NCBI RefSeq assembly: GCF_042650885.1
Contig: NZ_JBHSBU010000001.1
Coordinates: 3,100,001-3,164,000 of the forward strand
Length of the DNA: 64,000 nt
Source: Chitinimonas_A lacunae
GTDB lineage: Bacteria; Pseudomonadota; Gammaproteobacteria; Burkholderiales; Chitinimonadaceae
Direction: 5' to 3'
Part shown: one piece after another, positions 60,414 through 64,000 of the stretch
How the letters are laid out: each line of letters opens with the position of its first letter
How positions within the stretch are numbered: the stretch's first letter is position 1
Translations under genes and position numbers: made by a program
Notes under the pieces: model-generated
Databases searched by the model: none
What the model was told of the DNA's origin: nothing
What the model saw: the letters and a program-made list of their open reading frames with translations, nothing else

Positions 60414-62189
60414 ATGACCCCCACTACACCCACCCGCCTGCTGGCGGCGCTGGCGCTGGCTTTCTGTCTCGATGCCCAGGCTGCGGACTATCCCAAGGAC
60501 GCCCCGCGCTCGGCCTACGTCAACCTGTTCGAATGGAAATGGCGCGATGTCGCCAACGAGTGCCGTTATTTCCTTGGCCCCAAGGGTTATGCCGCCGTGC
60601 AGGTGTCGCCGCCGCAGGAATCGATCAGCGGCCCGGCCTGGTGGACTCGCTATCAGCCGCTGAGCTACCGGATCGCCGGTCGCTCGGGCAGTGAATATGA
60701 ATTCAAGGCCATGGTCGATACCTGCAAGGCCGCCGGGGTGGCGGTCTATGTCGATGTGGTGATCAACCATATGGCCGGCAGCACCAGCCGCGACTATCCC
60801 GGCGTGCCCTACCAGCCGAGCGACTTCCATACCCCTTGTGATATCCGCGACGAGGACTACCGTCAGGACCGCTGGCGCGTGATGAACTGCTCCCTGCCCG
60901 GCCTGCCCGATCTGGCCACCGGCCGCGACACGGTGCGTGGCAAGATCGCCGACTATCTGAAGAAGCTGCTGTCGCTTGGCGCTGCGGGTTTTCGCATCGA
61001 CGCCGCCAAGCATATTCACGAAGACGATATCGCCGCGATCCTGCAACGGGTGCCCGGCAACTACTTCGTCACCCAGGAAGTGATCAGCGATGGCGTGACG
61101 CCGGTGGCGGCCTATTTCAAGAACGGCACGGTCAACGAGTTCAAATATATCTACCTGATGAAGAACGCCTTTGACCGCCAGGCCGGCCAGAATCTGGCGG
61201 GCCTGAAGCAGGTCCTCGACCCGACCACCAACCCGTGGGGACTGATGCCCAGCCTCAATGCCACGGTATTCGTGAACAACCACGACACCGAGCGCAAAAA
61301 GCCCGACGGCGTCAGCTATGACTCGATGAACGTCTATTTCGGCCCGATGCACCGGCTCGCCCATACCCTGATGCTGGCCTGGCCGTATGGCTATCCGCAG
61401 GTGATGTCGGGCTACTACTTCCAGCACGACCACGATATGGGGCCGCCCGCCAGCGCGCTCTACGATGGCCCGAAAGACAGCACGCCGGCTTGTACGCCCG
61501 ATGCCGATCCGACCAAGGCAAGCGGCTGGGATTGCGTCCACCGCAGCCGCTTCGTCGCCGGGATGGTGGGCTTTCGCAATTACACGCTACCGGCCTGGCA
61601 GGTCGATAACTGGGTCAACGACGGCGGCGACCGGATCGCCTTCAGCCGCGGCCGGCTCGGTTTCGTCGCCATCAACCGTCACGACAGCGCGAGCTGGAAC
61701 AGCACCTTCCAGACCGGACTCGCCGCCGGCCAATACTGCGACGTGATCTCGGGCGAACGGCGCCAGGACGGCAGTTGTTCGGGCAAGACCGTCACGGTCG
61801 ATGCACGCGGCCACGCCAGCGTGACTATCGCGCCGATGGATGCCCTGGCGATCCATATCGGGGAAAAACGCGGCGGCGACCACAGCAACTCGGTCGCAGT
61901 CACCTTCAGCCTGCGCGCCCAGACCGTGCCGGGCGAAAACCTGGCCCTGGTCGGCGACCGACCCGAGCTGGGCGACTGGCAAAGTGCCGCCGCCGTGCCT
62001 TGCACCACCACGTCCGCGAGCTATCCACTGTGGACCTGTAGCCCGGTCCGACTCGCCCCGAACCAGACGGTCGAGTTCAAGTTCATCAAGCGGCAAGGCA
62101 GCCAGGTGATCTGGGAAAACGGCGCCAACCGCAGCTACGGCGTACCGGGCAGCGGGCCGGTCAGCCGCGATGAAGGGCAATGGCGTTGA
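60414..62189 (+). CDS. Secreted alpha-amylase (GH13) with C-terminal starch-binding domain
   Basis: The ATG at 60414 has CGGAG upstream and gives 591 residues with a signal peptide (cleavage after AQA near residue 23). The GH13 catalytic residues are intact: Asp196 in GFRIDAAKH, Glu222 in TQEVI and Asp291 in VNNHDTE. Conserved region I is VYVDVVINHM. The animal-like FEWKWRDVANECRYFLGPKGYAAVQVSPP start marks the chloride-dependent-type subfamily. Residues about 495-591 form a CBM20-like domain (VTFSLRAQTVPGENLALVGDRPELGDW). It degrades extracellular starch. Confidence 0.94.
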   Translation: MTPTTPTRLLAALALAFCLDAQAADYPKDAPRSAYVNLFEWKWRDVANECRYFLGPKGYAAVQVSPPQESISGPAWWTRYQPLSYRIAGRSGSEYEFKAMVDTCKAAGVAVYVDVVINHMAGSTSRDYPGVPYQPSDFHTPCDIRDEDYRQDRWRVMNCSLPGLPDLATGRDTVRGKIADYLKKLLSLGAAGFRIDAAKHIHEDDIAAILQRVPGNYFVTQEVISDGVTPVAAYFKNGTVNEFKYIYLMKNAFDRQAGQNLAGLKQVLDPTTNPWGLMPSLNATVFVNNHDTERKKPDGVSYDSMNVYFGPMHRLAHTLMLAWPYGYPQVMSGYYFQHDHDMGPPASALYDGPKDSTPACTPDADPTKASGWDCVHRSRFVAGMVGFRNYTLPAWQVDNWVNDGGDRIAFSRGRLGFVAINRHDSASWNSTFQTGLAAGQYCDVISGERRQDGSCSGKTVTVDARGHASVTIAPMDALAIHIGEKRGGDHSNSVAVTFSLRAQTVPGENLALVGDRPELGDWQSAAAVPCTTTSASYPLWTCSPVRLAPNQTVEFKFIKRQGSQVIWENGANRSYGVPGSGPVSRDEGQWR

Positions 62190-62562
62190 GGAATTGAAGG
62201 ATCCGCACAGGAGTCGGAGGCGCCCGCCGCTTCCGACTCATCCAGATCCGCCTCCCCTCTCGCGTCCACCAGCCTTGCAGGATGGGTCCGATCCTGAGGA
62301 GCCACGACACAGGTACCAGGTTTTCCGTGGCTTTCGCTCGGGTGCCGTATGGACGGTTTTTGGAGGATTCAGCCTATATTATTTATTTATCTATACCATC
62401 TGTTATATTGCTTGCAATGATTTTTCCTAAAATTTTCTATTTAGTTTGATTCTCGCTTACTCGTCCACTGTTCCCCTCACCTGTTTGTCCGTTTTCCCAC
62501 CGCAAGCACAGGCATGTTCTGGGTTACTATCGGGGCTTGCCTTCGTGCCCCAGGAGTCAGCC
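62190..62562. other. Spacer downstream of the amylase gene
   Basis: A hairpin (GAGTCGGA with TCCGACTC) lies at 62211-62239 and may end the amylase message. The rest, including an AT-rich stretch at 62375-62450 with one copy of the dispersed element, has no supported gene. Confidence 0.5.
62408..62436 (-). repeat. Dispersed 29-bp AT-rich element, copy 10
   Basis: Minus-strand reading: AAAATTTTAGG, AAAAATCAT, TGCAAGCAA. It shares an AGGAAAAAT core with copy 9. Confidence 0.6.
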
Positions 62563-63336
62563 GTGAGCGCGCCTCTTCCCGCTTATCGCGTGTTACCGCC
62601 CGAACGTGGTTATGAATGGCTGGTACAGGGTTTCCGCCTGTTCCAGCGCCAGCCGATGCTGTGGATTGTCATGGTACTGGTCTGGGGCTTCCTGGCCGTG
62701 GTGGTGATGTTTGTGCCGGTGGTCAGCATTGCCTCGCCCCTGCTGATGCCGCTGATGCTGGCCGGGCTGATGGTCGGCAGCGCCCATCTGGCGCATGGCA
62801 GGCCGATGGAGTTCGGCCATCTGTTTACCGGTTTCCACAAGCCGATTCCGCTGCTGATGGCGGGCTTGCCGCTGGTGCTGACCCAGATAGTGATCGGTCT
62901 GTTGCTGGCGGGGGTGTTGCTGACCTTCCTGGGGGGATGGCTGTTCAGCAGCGACTTCCAGCTGCTGCTGGCGGGCAAGCGCGATATCGTCGAAGTGCTG
63001 TATGAGATCGGCTTTGCCTCGCTCTATACCCTGTTGATGACGACGCTGGTCGGGACGCTGCTTTACATGGTGGTGTGGTTTGGCCTGTGTCTGGCGCCTG
63101 CGCTGATCATCCTGGGCCGGCTCGAGCCTGGCGTTGCCGTCAAAGCCTCGTTCCGTGCCGTGTTCGCCAACTGGCTGCCCTGGACCATCTACGGCATTGC
63201 CAGCCTCTTGCTGGTGCTGTTGTCGCTGCTGACGCTGGGTCTGGGGCTGCTGGTGCTCTATCCGGTGACGTTTGCCAGCTTTTATGCGGCTTACCGCGAT
63301 ATCTTCCCCGAACTGCCCGAATATCTGGAGTCGTAA
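62563..63336 (+). CDS. BPSS1780-like integral membrane protein
   Basis: The GTG at 62563 is chosen because AGGAG lies just upstream; an earlier in-frame ATG gives an unlikely extension. The 257-residue protein has about six membrane spans with the conserved opening PPERGYEWLVQGFRLFQRQPMLW, and the later segments GRPMEFGHLFTGFHKP and PALIILGRLEPGVAVKASFRAVFANWLPW are typical of this uncharacterised family. It overlaps dgkA by one base (TAATG), so both are made from one message. Confidence 0.88.
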   Translation: MSAPLPAYRVLPPERGYEWLVQGFRLFQRQPMLWIVMVLVWGFLAVVVMFVPVVSIASPLLMPLMLAGLMVGSAHLAHGRPMEFGHLFTGFHKPIPLLMAGLPLVLTQIVIGLLLAGVLLTFLGGWLFSSDFQLLLAGKRDIVEVLYEIGFASLYTLLMTTLVGTLLYMVVWFGLCLAPALIILGRLEPGVAVKASFRAVFANWLPWTIYGIASLLLVLLSLLTLGLGLLVLYPVTFASFYAAYRDIFPELPEYLES

Positions 63337-63707
63337 TGGAGCAACCGCTCAAAGGCAAGACCGGCCTGCGACGCATTCTGAACGCCACCCGCTACTCGTT
63401 CGAAGGGCTGGGCGCTGCCTGGCGCCATGAGGCGGCTTTCCGCCAGGTCAGCGTGCTCGCGCTGGTCGGCATTGCGCTGGCCTGGTGGCTGCCCTTGCCG
63501 CTGTGGGGGCGTGGGCTGTTGATGTTGGCCCATCTGCTGACTCTGGTGATCGAACTGTTCAATTCCGCTATCGAAGCGGCCGTCGACCATACCTCGCTCG
63601 AACGTCACCCGCTTGCCAAGCGGGCCAAGGACCTGGGCAGCGCGGCCCAGTTCGTCGGACTGGTCAATCTGGCGCTGCTGTGGGCACTGGTCTGGTGCAG
63701 TCGCTGA
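63336..63707 (+). CDS. dgkA: Diacylglycerol kinase
   Basis: DgkA phosphorylates diacylglycerol in the inner membrane, recycling it to phosphatidic acid. The 123-residue product has the three-span small-kinase architecture, the RILNATRYSFEGLGAAWRHEAAFRQ start and the active-site block VIELFNSAIEAAVDHTSLERHPLAKRAKDLGSAAQF. The length matches the family (about 120). It starts in the stop codon of the upstream gene. Confidence 0.96.
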   Translation: MEQPLKGKTGLRRILNATRYSFEGLGAAWRHEAAFRQVSVLALVGIALAWWLPLPLWGRGLLMLAHLLTLVIELFNSAIEAAVDHTSLERHPLAKRAKDLGSAAQFVGLVNLALLWALVWCSR

Positions 63708-63764
63708 CGATTTCCCTCTATAGCTGAGTCAGAAAACGATACTTGTTCGTTATAGGGTTTTCCT

Positions 63765-63793
63765 GGTCTTGCGGCTATTTGTCTTTATATTTT
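63765..63793 (-). repeat. Dispersed 29-bp AT-rich element, copy 11
   Basis: Minus-strand reading: AAAATATAAAG, ACAAATAGC, CGCAAGACC. It contains the last codons and the TAG stop of the partial membrane-protein gene. Confidence 0.55.
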
Positions 63794-64000
63794 ATTTTCT
63801 GAAGATGCCAACCGGCCGCCAGCGCCAGCAGCGCGGCCAGATCGCAAGCAGCCAGGACGGCATAGAACAGATGCCGTTCGGCATCGACCGCCAGCGGCCA
63901 GACACGCACCAGCACCAGCGTAGCCAGGGTCAGCACGGTGATCAGAGCGACGAAACGCAAAGGACGAGGCTGCCAGCGCGGCCACGCCGAATAACCCCGC
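63775..64000 (-). CDS. Small membrane protein, C-terminal part (runs off the window)
   Basis: The frame stays open to base 64000. The visible 75 residues have two hydrophobic segments (RFVALITVLTLATLVLVRVW and LFYAVLAACDLAALLALAAGW) and a short Lys-rich tail. A TTG at 63960 could start a 61-residue protein, but there is no clear ribosome site, so a longer gene is likelier. I do not recognise the family. The last codons overlap a dispersed AT-rich element. Confidence 0.5.
   Translation of the reverse strand, partial: RGYSAWPRWQPRPLRFVALITVLTLATLVLVRVWPLAVDAERHLFYAVLAACDLAALLALAAGWHLQKIKYKDK

Overview
The window looks like chromosome from a GC-rich (roughly 63-65 % by eye) Gram-negative betaproteobacterium. 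Supporting signs are the single-domain GshA type of glutamate-cysteine ligase, a pilGHIJ-chpA twitching cluster beside gshB, a RegB/RegA-type redox two-component pair, a lipase with its dedicated foldase, and BPSS1780-like and DUF924 proteins typical of beta/gammaproteobacteria. A Chitinimonas/Neisseriales-like host is my best guess, but no rRNA or other phylogenetic marker here settles it.

Layout. 1-5 kb: a DUF924 protein, two paralogous patatin-like proteins around an orphan periplasmic binding protein, and an O-methyltransferase. 5-10 kb: two adjacent tRNA-Lys genes with a near-perfect promoter, gloA, and a glutamate/aspartate-type ABC transporter with an ATPase gene at each end. 10-17.5 kb: rsmA/dapF (divergent), gcvH-gcvP, a small TPR protein and pepD. 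17.5-19.6 kb: an AT-rich two-gene island (ABC-type ATPase plus DUF4276/Toprim-like protein) that looks horizontally acquired and is the best candidate for an undescribed defence module. 19.6-25 kb: exported proteins (amidohydrolase lipoprotein with a calcium-binding-like tail, CsgG-like lipoprotein, a 64-aa secreted or anchored peptide, S8 protease). 25.5-32 kb: a carbon-metabolism block on the minus strand, tkt-gap-pgk-DUF4349-fba. 32-34 kb: lipase and foldase. 35-39.6 kb: an inositol-phosphatase-family gene, regA/regB-like genes, a leucine/phenylalanine-type dehydrogenase and a GNAT. 40-54 kb: the Pil-Chp chemotaxis operon with a 2224-aa ChpA, then gshB, an HDOD protein and gshA. 54-64 kb: mgtE-prmC, an exported hypothetical, grxD, fadH, a secreted GH13 amylase, a BPSS1780-like membrane protein, dgkA and a partial small membrane protein.

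The genes fit an aerobic heterotroph that degrades polymers and lipids: it exports amylase, lipase and protease, takes up acidic amino acids and dipeptides, and runs gluconeogenesis, pentose phosphate and the glycine cleavage pathway. It has a glutathione-centred redox system (gshA, gshB, gloA, grxD, RegB-type sensor) and controls type IV pili by a Chp chemosensory pathway.

The most unexpected structural signal is a degenerate 29-bp AT-rich sequence present in 11 intergenic copies across the window. The copies align without gaps. Every copy lies in a spacer containing at least one gene 3' end, and none lies in a purely divergent promoter region.
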